DNA of 64,000 nucleotides, from positions 84,014-148,013 of the forward strand of contig NZ_SUHQ01000018.1 of the NCBI RefSeq assembly GCF_004962245.1, read 5' to 3'. This document shows positions 51,223 through 60,398 of the stretch, one piece after another. The first letter of the stretch is position 1. Each line of letters starts with the position of its first letter. A program made the translations under genes and the position numbers. Origin of the DNA: Mesorhizobium sp. (GTDB lineage: Bacteria > Pseudomonadota > Alphaproteobacteria > Rhizobiales > Rhizobiaceae). A model generated the notes under the pieces. It searched no databases. It saw only the letters and a program-made list of their open reading frames with translations, and was not told the DNA's origin.

Positions 51223-52301
51223 CAGACAACCCCGTCGACATCGGCGAGGTAGACGGCTCGGCCGCCGGCAGAAGCGGAGCGAGCAATCGCCGCCATTCCC
51301 CTGACGGATGCGATGCCGTCGTCGATGCCGGCGCCGACCATGTGCGCGCCGTTCAGCACGACATCGGCAAATCCTTCGAGTTGGCGTCGGTAGAAATGGC
51401 CATCCGCGCCAAGCGTGCGATGCCAGCTGCCATCGGCCTCGCGAAAAATGTCGACCTCGCTGCTCTTGTAGTACCAGGGGTTATAGGTCTTCGCGAGGAC
51501 ACTGCCGTTCTGGCCGTAGATCTGGAACCCTTCGTGCCAGTCCATACGCACGGCCACCGTCAGGTCGAGATGGCCAACCGAACCGTCTGCGAAGATGGCG
51601 GTGACGAACCAGCAATAGGCGCCGTAGCGCTCGGTGAGATGGGCCTCGACGGCCTCGATCGGCCCATGCAGATGGCGCGCCGTATCGAGGAGATGGCTGC
51701 CATGCGCCAGCATATAGTACTGGCGCAGATCCGCCTTGGGATTGACGGACGGCTTGCGCGCTCTGGCGCTGGTGATGATGAGCGGCTGCACGGCGTCGGT
51801 CATGGGGTAGCGATGAGTGCTGTCGCAATACCAGCCTTTGAATGCCAGCCCCTCTCCCATCTCGTCATCGACGAAGGCCTTTGCCGCCTGGACGCCGGGA
51901 TCAAAACGTTTCATATGGCCGATCTGAAGCACCTTGCCGCTCTTGTCGATCGCCGCCCGCAAGCCTTCGACTTCCTCGACTGAAATACCCAGCGGTTTTT
52001 CGCAAAGCACGTGCTTGCCGGCATCCAGCGCCAGTTCCGCGGCCTTGACGTGAAACGTGTCTGACGTCGCAATGATGACGGCATCGAGATCGGGATCCGC
52101 CAGCATTTGGCCATAGTCGGCGTAGGATTTCTCGGGTGCGAAAGTGGCGGCCATCCTGTCGCGCAGATCGTCGGCGACATCGCAGATGGCATAGAGATCG
52201 GCATTGCGCGCTTTGGTGCAGGATTCGAAATGCGCCGCCTGCGCAATCGGGCCGCAGCCGAGCACGCCGACACGCAGCCGCTTTTCGTCTTTGCGAGGCA
52301 T
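51222..52301 (-). CDS. Gfo/Idh/MocA-family sugar dehydrogenase
   Basis: It has 359 residues. Rossmann start RLRVGVLGCGPIAQAAHFES, CEKPLGISVEEVEGLRAAI and QIGHMKRFDPGVQAAKAF are followed by AHGSHLLDTARHLHGPI (active-site His). The C-terminal domain is GFO/IDH/MocA type with YYKSSEVDIFREADG. It likely oxidises a sugar or glycoside hydroxyl with NAD. Adjacent genes for an isomerase, hydrolase and kinase suggest a catabolic route. The ATG at 52301 has GGAGA within 15 bases. Confidence 0.87.
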   Translation of the reverse strand: MPRKDEKRLRVGVLGCGPIAQAAHFESCTKARNADLYAICDVADDLRDRMAATFAPEKSYADYGQMLADPDLDAVIIATSDTFHVKAAELALDAGKHVLCEKPLGISVEEVEGLRAAIDKSGKVLQIGHMKRFDPGVQAAKAFVDDEMGEGLAFKGWYCDSTHRYPMTDAVQPLIITSARARKPSVNPKADLRQYYMLAHGSHLLDTARHLHGPIEAVEAHLTERYGAYCWFVTAIFADGSVGHLDLTVAVRMDWHEGFQIYGQNGSVLAKTYNPWYYKSSEVDIFREADGSWHRTLGADGHFYRRQLEGFADVVLNGAHMVGAGIDDGIASVRGMAAIARSASAGGRAVYLADVDGVV

Positions 52302-52316
52302 GGAATTTTCTCCTGA

Positions 52317-53534
52317 TTAACGCGCGGCGAGGCCGCGAAGTTGAAATTGCGGATCACCCGACAAAGCTGCCTGATGCAGCAGACAGGCAGCGCCCAATGC
52401 CGGACCGTCGGCGCCGACGCGCGACAGTTCGATCGTGGGAACGGGATAACCTTCAGCCAGGAAGTCCAGCAGGAAAGCTTCCACCTGTTCGGCGACAAAG
52501 GGATAGATGGCATTGACCGAGCCGGAGAGGATGATGCGCTCCGGCTGCAAGGTGCAGGCGAGTGTCGCCAGGCCGCGACCAAACCAGAGCGCCCAGTCGC
52601 GCGCGGTGGCGATGGCTGCCGGATCGCCGCCGGCAAGCGCCGCCACAAACTCATCCACGCCGGCGCGCCGCCCGCTTATGTGGAGGTAGCGGGCCAGCAA
52701 CGCATCCTTGCCGACATAGGATTCCAGCCGGCCCGGGCGCTTCGCGTCGAACACAAAACCTTCGTCGCCAATGCGCAGATGACCGATTTCGCCAGCGCCG
52801 CCAAGCCGGCCGCGATGCAGCCTGCCGGCATTGATGATGCCGCCGCCGACGCCGTTCTCGATCAGGATGACCAGAGCGTCCTCATCATCCTTTCCAGGCT
52901 GCGCCCGGTACGTCTCGGCCACCGCGACCGCATTGGCATCGTTTTCCAGCAGGATCGGAAAATCGTCGCCAAAGGCATTGCCGAAAAGCTCGGCGAGATT
53001 GACCCCGTGCCAGCCCAGGATAGTGGCATGGTATGAAACACCGTCGGCGGCGGGAAAGCCTGGCACGGCGACATTGAGCCCGTAGGGGCGTGTGCCCTCA
53101 GGCAACAGCGAACGGATCTCTGCGACGAGCTCGTTGATGATAGCGACCGCAGCGGCAGGTGTGCTGCCTGGGCCGACAAAGGCCCTCGAGGCGCTGGCAC
53201 GCTGGGTGCCGGCAAGGTCGACAGCCACGGCAGCGATCCAGTTCACGCCGATATAGGCGCCAAGGAAAAAGCCGCCATTGCCTTCGATCTCGACAAGGAT
53301 TCCGGGGCGGCCGACCCGGCCCTCGCCGTCCTGCTCGTCATCCGCTCCATCCGACCGCTCACGCGCCAGACCAGCTTCCGTCAGCCCCAGCACCAGTGCG
53401 CCGGTGGTCGAGCGGGTCAGGCCGAGATCGCGTGCGAGCGCTGCCCGGCTCAACGCGCCGGCACGAAACAGCGCCGCAAGGGCCCGCGTTTCATTCGGCC
53501 GAAGATCGGTCGACACCAGCACGCTTTCCTCCAT
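52317..53534 (-). CDS. ROK-family transcriptional repressor (NagC/XylR type)
   Basis: It has about 405 residues. Winged HTH ALAALFRAGALSRAALARDL and LTRSTTGALVLGLTEAGLA is followed by the ROK domain with ENGVGGGIINAGRLHRG, GEIGHLRIGDEG and a C-terminal GADGPALGAACLLHQ. Such proteins bind an inducing sugar and repress a divergent operon. The start is uncertain: the ATG at 53534 keeps the family N-terminus, while GGAGGAA inside it would suit a GTG at 53522 or 53516. It faces the ABC operon at 53692 and is separated from the dehydrogenase by 15 bases. Confidence 0.85.
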   Translation of the reverse strand: MEESVLVSTDLRPNETRALAALFRAGALSRAALARDLGLTRSTTGALVLGLTEAGLARERSDGADDEQDGEGRVGRPGILVEIEGNGGFFLGAYIGVNWIAAVAVDLAGTQRASASRAFVGPGSTPAAAVAIINELVAEIRSLLPEGTRPYGLNVAVPGFPAADGVSYHATILGWHGVNLAELFGNAFGDDFPILLENDANAVAVAETYRAQPGKDDEDALVILIENGVGGGIINAGRLHRGRLGGAGEIGHLRIGDEGFVFDAKRPGRLESYVGKDALLARYLHISGRRAGVDEFVAALAGGDPAAIATARDWALWFGRGLATLACTLQPERIILSGSVNAIYPFVAEQVEAFLLDFLAEGYPVPTIELSRVGADGPALGAACLLHQAALSGDPQFQLRGLAAR

Positions 53535-53652
53535 GATTTGTTTGATTAACATACTAATTGACTTTCATGCCGGTTTAAAAGACCCAAAATGATGTGCGCT
53601 GCAACAAAATATTTGGCACTTCACGCCTATTGACCCAGGTTTCAAACGATGA

Positions 53653-53673
53653 TTTGTATCCAAAACTTACAAA
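53653..53673. promoter_or_regulatory. Candidate operator TTTGTA-N9-TACAAA
   Basis: Perfect 6-base inverted repeat immediately before the start of the ABC operon and about 120 bases from the ROK repressor start. Position and symmetry fit a ROK repressor operator. Confidence 0.55.
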
Positions 53674-53691
53674 ATGGCATGGGAGGATGCG

Positions 53692-54435
53692 ATGCCGGTT
53701 CTAGCGCGTCTCGAACATATCGTGAAGGATTTCGGTGCCGTCCGCGCGCTGGACAATGTCTCACTCGACATAAATGAGGGTGAGGTTCTCGGCCTGATGG
53801 GCGACAATGGCGCCGGCAAATCGACGCTGGTCAAAACCATCGCCGGCAATTTCCAGCCGACATCGGGCACCTATGTGCTGGAAGGCAAATCGGTGCAGCT
53901 GTCGGGGCCTGCGGATGCACGCAGGCACGGCATCGAGGTCGTCTATCAGGACCTGGCGATTTGCGACAATCTGACCGCGTCGGCCAATGTCTTCCTCGGC
54001 CGCGAGATCATGAGGCAGCTTGGGCCGCTGAAGGTGCTCGACCACAAGAGCATGAACACCCGCTCGGCCGAGATTTTCCGCGAGTTGAAGTCGGAGACAC
54101 GGCCCGCCGACCTGGTCGTACGCATGTCGGGTGGCCAGCGGCAAGCAGTGGCCATCGCCCGGACCCGGCTGGCCAAGTCCAAGATCGTGCTGATGGACGA
54201 GCCGACTGCGGCGATCAGCGTCAGGCAGGTTGCCGAAGTGCTGGCCCTGATCCGCCGCATGAAGGACCAGGGCCTTTCGGTCATCCTGATCAGCCACCGC
54301 ATGCCCGACGTGTTCGAGGTCTGCGACCGCGTGGTGGTGATGCGCCGCGGCCGCAAGGTCGCCGACAAGCCGATCGCCCAATCCAGCCCCGAGGAAGTGA
54401 CCGGCCTGATCACCGGCGCCATCCAGACCGCTTGA
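53692..54435 (+). CDS. Sugar ABC transporter ATPase, single-domain CUT2 (FrcA-like)
   Basis: The 247-residue protein has Walker A LMGDNGAGKSTLVKTI, Q-loop VYQDLAICDN, signature MSGGQRQAVAIART, Walker B KIVLMDEPTAAI and switch His in LISHRMPDVFEV. Single-domain CUT2 ATPases such as rhizobial FrcA have this length, while most CUT2 ATPases are double. The start ATG 53692 has GGGAGG 5 bases upstream. The track ATG at 53674 is poorly placed. Followed by permease and binding-protein genes: an importer for a sugar, possibly a ketose. Confidence 0.9.
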   Translation: MPVLARLEHIVKDFGAVRALDNVSLDINEGEVLGLMGDNGAGKSTLVKTIAGNFQPTSGTYVLEGKSVQLSGPADARRHGIEVVYQDLAICDNLTASANVFLGREIMRQLGPLKVLDHKSMNTRSAEIFRELKSETRPADLVVRMSGGQRQAVAIARTRLAKSKIVLMDEPTAAISVRQVAEVLALIRRMKDQGLSVILISHRMPDVFEVCDRVVVMRRGRKVADKPIAQSSPEEVTGLITGAIQTA

Positions 54436-54460
54436 AACAGCCTCGCCACGGAGCCATGCC

Positions 54461-55468
54461 ATGAGCGCCCCCGACGACCATCCCGGAATGGAGATCGACC
54501 TTTTGAAAGGGTCGAGCCGCACGCTGTTGAACCGCGTGCTTCTGGCACAGGAAACCTGGATCGCCATTGCCATACTGGTGCTCGGCCTCGTCGTCTCGAT
54601 GATCGCGCCGAAATTTGCCACGCCCGGAAACCTGCTCAACATCTTCCAGAACGCTTGCTTCATCGGCATCATGGCCATCGGCATGACGCCGGTCATCATC
54701 AGCGGCGGCATCGACATTTCGGTCGGTTCAATCCTGGGCATGTGCGGTGTCACGCTGGGCATCGTGCTCAACGCCGACATGCCGCTTGTCGTCGGCATTG
54801 CGGCGACGCTGGCGATGGGTGTGCTGTGCGGCACCGTCAACGGCACGATCATTGCCTACGTCAAGCTGCCGCCCTTCATTGTCACACTGGCGACGCTGTC
54901 GATCGGTCGCAGCCTGGCTCTGGTGCTGACCAACAACCAGGTCTTCTACGAATTCGGCCGGGCAAGCGATGCGATCGTCGCGCTCGGCGGCGGCTACACA
55001 TTAGGCCTGCCCAACGTGGTCTATGCCCTGGTCATTGGTGTGATCGTCCTGCATTTCCTGCTGACCATGTCGCGCTGGGGTCGCTATCTCTTCGCCATCG
55101 GCGGCAACGAGCCGGCGGCGCGGCTATCGGGCATTCCGGTCGATCTGATCAAGATCTCGGCCTATGCGTTCAGCGGCTTCATGGTGGGTGTGACCGCCAT
55201 CTTCCTCGTCGGCTGGCTGGGCGCGGTGACCAACTCCATCGGCACCGGCTACGAGCTGCAGGTCATCGCGTCGACCGTCATCGGCGGCGCTTCGCTGACC
55301 GGCGGCTTTGGATCGGCACTTGGCGCCGGCATCGGCGCCATTCTCGTCGAAACCATTCGCAACGCGCTGCTTCTGGCAGGCGTCAACCCGTTCTGGCAGG
55401 GCACGTTTGTAGGATGTTTCATCCTTGCAGCCGTCCTCCTGGAAAGAATCCGCTCTGTGCGACGCTAA
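54461..55468 (+). CDS. Sugar ABC transporter permease, CUT2 type
   Basis: The 335-residue BPD_transp_2 protein has about ten membrane helices and the conserved segments AIGMTPVIISGGIDISVGSI, VKLPPFIVTLATLSIGRSLAL, RYLFAIGGNEPAARLSGI and VIASTVIGGASLTGGFGSA. Forms a dimer and associates with the ATPase upstream (25-base gap). The binding protein follows after 77 bases, with a palindrome between. Confidence 0.9.
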   Translation: MSAPDDHPGMEIDLLKGSSRTLLNRVLLAQETWIAIAILVLGLVVSMIAPKFATPGNLLNIFQNACFIGIMAIGMTPVIISGGIDISVGSILGMCGVTLGIVLNADMPLVVGIAATLAMGVLCGTVNGTIIAYVKLPPFIVTLATLSIGRSLALVLTNNQVFYEFGRASDAIVALGGGYTLGLPNVVYALVIGVIVLHFLLTMSRWGRYLFAIGGNEPAARLSGIPVDLIKISAYAFSGFMVGVTAIFLVGWLGAVTNSIGTGYELQVIASTVIGGASLTGGFGSALGAGIGAILVETIRNALLLAGVNPFWQGTFVGCFILAAVLLERIRSVRR

Positions 55469-55470
55469 GG

Positions 55471-55491
55471 CATGATCCCGAAAAGATCATG
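55471..55491. repeat. Hairpin between permease and binding-protein genes (reduced family B repeat)
   Basis: CATGATC-CCGAAAA-GATCATG, 7-base stem starting 3 bases after the permease stop. Such stem-loops may protect or segment an operon mRNA so that the binding protein is made in excess. This role is inference. Confidence 0.6.
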
Positions 55492-55545
55492 CTCCAACAA
55501 AGACTTAGGGCGGACACGTCACGGCGAACCCAAATGGAGGAAACA

Positions 55546-56556
55546 ATGTCGCTGTCGAAAACGCTTAAAACCACGCTCTCTCTCGCTTGTCTTGCAATCG
55601 GCATGACGGGGGTCCAAGCCAATGCCGAGGAGCGCGAATTCGCGCTTGTCTTCAAGGTTCTCAACAACGCCTTCAGCCCGCCGATCCAGGCCGGTTGCGA
55701 AGCCGCCGCCAAGAAACTGGGCGACGTCAAATGCACCTATATCGGGCCGACGGAATATGACGAGGCCAAGGAAGTACAGCTGGCGCAGGACATGGTCACG
55801 CGCGGCGTCGCCGGCCTCGGCATTTCGGCCGGCAATCCGAAGGCCATGGCCCGCATCATGAAGATGGCCAAGGAAAAGGGTATCCCGGTCGTCACCTATG
55901 ACACCGACGTGCTGCCGGAAGACGCCGGCCTGCGCTCGACCTATATCGGCACTGACAATTACGAGTTCGGCGTGGCGCTGGCGCAGAAGGTACTCGCCCA
56001 CAAGAAGAACGGCACCGTCTGCATCCAGTCCGGCGCTCCGGCTTCCGAAAACCTCAAGGCACGCGTGCAGGGCATCCGCGATACGCTGGCCGGCGTCACC
56101 AAGGACAAGGGCGTCGAGAGCCTCACTGGCCAGAACGGGTGGACCGAGCCGGCGGGCTGCCCTGTCTACAACAATGACGACATCACGCTTGCCGCCCAGC
56201 AGGTGCGCGACGTCATGACCAACAATCCCGAACTCAGCGCCTTCGTTGCGGTTGGCGGTTGGGCGCAATACGCCCCGGAAGCCTACAAGCAGGCCATGAC
56301 GCCGCTGAAGGCGCGTCTCGACAGCAAGGATCTGGTCGTTGTCTTCGGTGACAATTTCGGTCCGCAACTGCCGCTGCTCGCCGCCGGCCTCAGCCACTAC
56401 AATATCGGCCAGCGCCCCTATGACATGGGCTTCGAGACCATCATGGCGCTCGACAAGTTGAGCAAGGGCGGCACCGTCGAACCGTTCATCAAGACCGGCA
56501 CCGAAGTCTGCACGCCGCAAGACGCTCTCACGACCTGCGGCAAGGTCGCCAACTGA
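55546..56556 (+). CDS. Sugar ABC transporter periplasmic binding protein (CUT2, FrcB-like)
   Basis: The 336-residue RbsB-fold protein has signal peptide LKTTLSLACLAIGMTGVQANAE. The start of the mature domain is EFALVFKVLNNAFSPPIQAG. Other landmarks are YIGPTEYDEAKEVQLAQDM, GVAGLGISAGNPKAMARI and VTYDTDVLPEDAG. The segment GQRPYDMGFETIMALDKLSKGG lies near the end. Three Cys pairs in the mature part suggest disulfides. The ATG at 55546 has GGAGGAA upstream. The ligand is not determinable. The pattern is closest to fructose or ketose binders of rhizobia. Confidence 0.9.
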   Translation: MSLSKTLKTTLSLACLAIGMTGVQANAEEREFALVFKVLNNAFSPPIQAGCEAAAKKLGDVKCTYIGPTEYDEAKEVQLAQDMVTRGVAGLGISAGNPKAMARIMKMAKEKGIPVVTYDTDVLPEDAGLRSTYIGTDNYEFGVALAQKVLAHKKNGTVCIQSGAPASENLKARVQGIRDTLAGVTKDKGVESLTGQNGWTEPAGCPVYNNDDITLAAQQVRDVMTNNPELSAFVAVGGWAQYAPEAYKQAMTPLKARLDSKDLVVVFGDNFGPQLPLLAAGLSHYNIGQRPYDMGFETIMALDKLSKGGTVEPFIKTGTEVCTPQDALTTCGKVAN

Positions 56557-56572
56557 TCTCCGCTGCCAAGTT

Positions 56573-56602
56573 CACGCCCCGGCTGGCATCAGCCTGGGCG
56601 TG
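56573..56602. terminator. Terminator-like hairpin after the first sugar operon
   Basis: CACGCCC-C-GGCTG-GCAT-CAGCC-T-GGGCGTG forms a 12-pair stem with tetraloop and single-base mismatches, 16 bases after the stop. It lacks a T-run. A terminator by position. Confidence 0.65.
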
Positions 56603-56785
56603 AGACATCAAGCGCAGCAGACACGAACACGCGGAAGACATTCCAGCTGGCTCTACGCGCAATCTTGCCTCGATCCGCAGAGCCGCGCTTGATGTGATGA
56701 GCCCGGCCGTGCGCAACCGGCCCCCTGCTTTACAAAAGCAGCCGAACGGGATCGCGGCAACGATCCCATTCGGCGTCCATTGATC

Positions 56786-57559
56786 TCACGCAATTGACCA
56801 GCCGCCATCGATCATCAAGTTCGCCCCGTTGACAAGAGATCCTGCCTGAGAGGCCAGGTAGACGACGGCTCCTGTGACATCTTCCGTCTCCCCAATTCGA
56901 CCCAACGGGATATGTGCGAGCGTCTGCTGGTGAGCTGCAGGGTCGCTCAGATACGGACGGGTCGAGTCTGTCCAGATAAAGGTCGGTGAAATGCTGTTCA
57001 CGGCTATTCCCAGTGGCCCCCACTCCGCCGCCAGGCACCGGGTGAGGTGATTGATCGCTGCTTTCGACATGCAGTAGATCGCTTCCCCACGCAATGTGAC
57101 GGTCCCCGCTTGCGAACTTATGTTCAGGATACGGCCGACCCTTCGCTCGATCATCGTCTTTGCAACAGCCTGCGTCAGGAAGAACGTGCCTTTCAGATTC
57201 GTGCCGAGAACCAGATCGAAGTCTTCTTCACTGACGGACTCGGCCGGGCTTCGGCGCGATATCCCGATATTGTTGACCAACACATCGATCTGTCCGAAAT
57301 GGGCTACCGCATCTCGCACACCGTGCTCGATTTGCTGAGTTTGGGATATGTCCAGCCTGACGAGCAGAGCACGGCGCCCGAGCGCTTCGATGGCAGAAAC
57401 CAGATCTGCGCCGGCACTGTTGTCGCGAACAATTGCCACGACATCGGCTCCGGCCTCGGCGCATGCCAGCGCACAGGCACGACCGATGCCGCGCCCGGCG
57501 CCTGTCACCATCACGACCTTCCCATCAAGACCGAAATTGGGCAGAGAACTTTTTGTCAT
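56786..57559 (-). CDS. SDR oxidoreductase in a sugar operon
   Basis: The 257-residue classical SDR has VTGAGRGIGRACALACAEAG, NNIGISRRSP, ILNISSQAGTV (Ser) and IYCMSKAAINHLT (Tyr, Lys). It ends SLVNGANLMIDGGWSIA. As the last gene of the RbsD/B/A/C operon it may oxidise the transported sugar, sugar acid or polyol. L-fuconate- or gluconate-type dehydrogenases look like this, but the exact substrate is unknown. The ATG at 57559 has GGAG 9 bases upstream, and the ORF-track ATG is 5 codons earlier. Confidence 0.86.
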   Translation of the reverse strand: MTKSSLPNFGLDGKVVMVTGAGRGIGRACALACAEAGADVVAIVRDNSAGADLVSAIEALGRRALLVRLDISQTQQIEHGVRDAVAHFGQIDVLVNNIGISRRSPAESVSEEDFDLVLGTNLKGTFFLTQAVAKTMIERRVGRILNISSQAGTVTLRGEAIYCMSKAAINHLTRCLAAEWGPLGIAVNSISPTFIWTDSTRPYLSDPAAHQQTLAHIPLGRIGETEDVTGAVVYLASQAGSLVNGANLMIDGGWSIA

Positions 57560-57671
57560 CTCAAGGGACTCCATAGGTGACGAGGCTTTTCGACCAGGCC
57601 GTGTTTGGGTGTTTGTGAACTAGCGAAACTCAAAGAGCGATGGCTAACGCTCGAGCGTTTCGCACCGGCCC

Positions 57672-58703
57672 TCACAAGGCTCTACGCCGAGATTTCACAA
57701 AGGTGTCGAACGCGACCGCCAGAACGATGATGACGCCGATGATGATTTGCTGGACGTAGGCGGAAACGTCGAGAAGGACCAAACCGTTGAGCAACACACC
57801 GATCAGAACGGTACCGATGACCGTGCCGAATATCGTGCCGGTGCCACCAAACAGACTGGTCCCACCGATCACGACCGAGGCGATAACAGTCAGTTCAAAA
57901 CCGGTCCCCGCCACAGCCTCGGCCGAGTTCAGCCGTGCAGCGAGGACGAAGGCTCCCAGCCCCGAAAAGAACCCGGTGATGACATAGACACTAAGGATTA
58001 TCTTCCGGACATTGAGGCCCGCGAGACGTGCGGCCTCAGGGTTTCCCCCAACGGCGTAAATCTGCCGACCGTAGCGGGTGTAGCTCAATGTTATATGGGC
58101 AATTATGGCGAACAGGACAAAGATCAGAACTGGAACCGGGACCGGCCCAACTTTGCCTTGGCCCCACCAAACGAACGCATCGTCGAATCCGCTTACGGGG
58201 CCACCTCCAGAAAAGAGCAACGCCGCGCCGCGAAAGGCTGACATGCCCCCGAGGGTCACAACAAAAGGCGGCACCTTGAACCTGGTGATGGCCAGCCCTT
58301 GAACAAGACCGGCTGCGACGCCGACACCGACCGCTGCAAGAGCGGCGAACTCCCAACCCAGTCCCAACGAGGCGGAGCCATCGCCGACGCTGAAACGGTT
58401 GTCGAGGCCGCCTTTTGCCACCACCGCAGCAACCAGCCCCGCCATTGCGAGAATTGAGCCGATTGAAAGGTCAATGCCGGCCGTGAGGATGACGAACGTC
58501 ATTCCGATCGCCAGTAATCCGTAGATGGAGACTTGTCGAAGGACATTGAAGAGGTTCAGCGGTGTGAGAAAGCGCGGCTCAAGGATCGAGAATCCGATCA
58601 TGAGAACAACCAAGAAGAGCACCGGCGCAAAACGTGCCGCAACGTTGATTGGCCGAAACTGAGGCCGCCTTCCGACCGCCTCGCCTGCCGTCACTTGTAC
58701 CAT
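57672..58703 (-). CDS. Sugar ABC transporter permease (RbsC-like)
   Basis: The 343-residue CUT2 permease has AIGMTFVILTAGIDLSIGSI, KVPPFVVTLGGMSAFRGAAL, RQIYAVGGNPEAARLAGLNV and VIASVVIGGTSLFGGTGTI, about ten membrane helices in all. The ATG at 58703 is preceded by GGGGAG 6 bases away. The earlier ATG at 58733 overlaps the ATPase stop but lacks a ribosome site. Fourth gene of the operon. Confidence 0.9.
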   Translation of the reverse strand: MVQVTAGEAVGRRPQFRPINVAARFAPVLFLVVLMIGFSILEPRFLTPLNLFNVLRQVSIYGLLAIGMTFVILTAGIDLSIGSILAMAGLVAAVVAKGGLDNRFSVGDGSASLGLGWEFAALAAVGVGVAAGLVQGLAITRFKVPPFVVTLGGMSAFRGAALLFSGGGPVSGFDDAFVWWGQGKVGPVPVPVLIFVLFAIIAHITLSYTRYGRQIYAVGGNPEAARLAGLNVRKIILSVYVITGFFSGLGAFVLAARLNSAEAVAGTGFELTVIASVVIGGTSLFGGTGTIFGTVIGTVLIGVLLNGLVLLDVSAYVQQIIIGVIIVLAVAFDTFVKSRRRAL

Positions 58704-58729
58704 GTTCTTCTCCCCTGATTCATCCTGCC

Positions 58730-60256
58730 TCATGCCGCAACCGCATCCACGGTCATCAGGGCCATGAGCATCTCAGGACTGGCGGCATCCGCTTGCACTT
58801 CGCCCGTTACACGGCCTTCGCGCATCGTGATGATCCGGTCGCTTATCGCCAGCACCTCAGGCAGTTCTGAAGAGATCACGACGATCGCAATCCCAGTGCT
58901 TGCCATTTGAAACAACAGGTTGTGGACTTCCGCCTTGGCGCCGACATCAATTCCGCGGGTGGGCTCGTCGACGATGAGGACCTTGGGACCCAAGGCGAGC
59001 CAGCGCGCCAGAACAACCTTCTGTTGGTTGCCGCCGGAGAGGTCGGATACGATTTGCTCTGGTCCCACCATTCGTATGCGAAGCAGTTTCTTGTATTGCG
59101 CGATTAATGTGTCCTCGGCGGTTGGATCGATGAAGACACCCAGCCGGGAAACTCTGTCGTGCGCAGCCACTGTCAGGTTTGCGCGTATCGACAATGACAG
59201 GAACAAAGCTTGCTGCTTTCTATCTTCCGGAACCAATCCGATGCCTTGGCGAATCGCATCTTGAGGTGACGTTGCCTGCAACAAAACCCCATCGATGAAG
59301 ACCTTCCCGGAATCGAAGGGGTCAGCGCCAAAGATAGCTCTCGCGGTCTCCGTCCGGCCGGAGCCAACCAGGCCGGCAATCCCAAGAATTTCTCCGCGTC
59401 GAACCTCGAGGCTAATGTCACTAAGGGCCATCGCATTGAGCCCTTCCGCACCCCGGCGCCGCGAAAGATGCTCGACACGGAGAACGACCGCATCGGTGGC
59501 CGCGGGAGCCGGACGCCGCTGCGTTACCGTGATTTCGCGGCCGACCATGTGGTGAATAATTGCATCGACGGATGTGGCGGCAACGTTTCCGTCGCAAACG
59601 AACCTGCCATCCCGAAGTATGGTGAAGCGGTCGCACACGCGCATCACCTCTTCCAGGCGGTGCGTGACGAAGATGACACTGAGACCATCGGCCTTGAACC
59701 CGCTCACGATATCAAAGAGCCGGTCAACTTCAGCATTTGAAAGGGCTGCGGTCGGTTCGTCCATGATGATAAGTTTCGATCTCATCGAAAGGGCGCGGGC
59801 GATCTCGACCAGTTGCTGTTCGGCCACCGACAAGTCCCGGGCGGGTGTGAGAGGATCTTTCTCCAGCCCGACCTTCGCCATCAAACCTTGCGCTTGGTTC
59901 ACCAATGTTCGCCAGTTCACGAGGTTCGCCCAGCCCGGTTCACGACCCAGGAAGATGTTCTCGGCAATCGACATTCCAGGAACGAGCGTCAATTCTTGAT
60001 AGATCGTCGCAATGCCACAGCGCTGTGCATCCTGGGGAGAATTGAACGCCGCCTTCACGCCGAGAAAGGTAACCTCGCCACCGTCTGGCAGTTGAGCGCC
60101 CGATAGGATCTTGAGCAAGGTTGACTTGCCGGCACCGTTCTCTCCCAGCAGTGCGTGGACTTCACCCGTGTCCACGCGCAAGCCCACCGACCTGAGTGCG
60201 GAAATGCCGCCAAACGACTTGGTGATGCCGTTCATCTGCAAGAGAGCCTGAGACAT
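58730..60256 (-). CDS. Sugar ABC transporter ATPase, double domain (RbsA-like)
   Basis: It has 508 residues with two ATP-binding cassettes. The first has GENGAGKSTLLKILSG, LSVAEQQLVEIARAL and LIIMDEPTAAL. The second, about residues 255-500, has a degenerate Walker A (GLVGSGRTETARAIFG) but complete signature and Walker B (SGGNQQKVVLARWL, VLIVDEPTRGID). That asymmetry is typical of CUT2 proteins such as RbsA. The ATG at 60256 gives the family start LLQMNGITKSFGGI. Confidence 0.93.
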   Translation of the reverse strand: MSQALLQMNGITKSFGGISALRSVGLRVDTGEVHALLGENGAGKSTLLKILSGAQLPDGGEVTFLGVKAAFNSPQDAQRCGIATIYQELTLVPGMSIAENIFLGREPGWANLVNWRTLVNQAQGLMAKVGLEKDPLTPARDLSVAEQQLVEIARALSMRSKLIIMDEPTAALSNAEVDRLFDIVSGFKADGLSVIFVTHRLEEVMRVCDRFTILRDGRFVCDGNVAATSVDAIIHHMVGREITVTQRRPAPAATDAVVLRVEHLSRRRGAEGLNAMALSDISLEVRRGEILGIAGLVGSGRTETARAIFGADPFDSGKVFIDGVLLQATSPQDAIRQGIGLVPEDRKQQALFLSLSIRANLTVAAHDRVSRLGVFIDPTAEDTLIAQYKKLLRIRMVGPEQIVSDLSGGNQQKVVLARWLALGPKVLIVDEPTRGIDVGAKAEVHNLLFQMASTGIAIVVISSELPEVLAISDRIITMREGRVTGEVQADAASPEMLMALMTVDAVAA

Positions 60257-60398
60257 AGGAGTATCCGAATGAAAATCAGTGGCTCGGAAAGCGCGTGAGG
60301 CTGTGAGCCGGTCGGGTGAGGCCGCTGCTGGGCGGCCTCACCCATGCCCGCGATCGAAATTGGGAGGAATTTGCGTTCGCGCGCAGACCGCCGGATGG

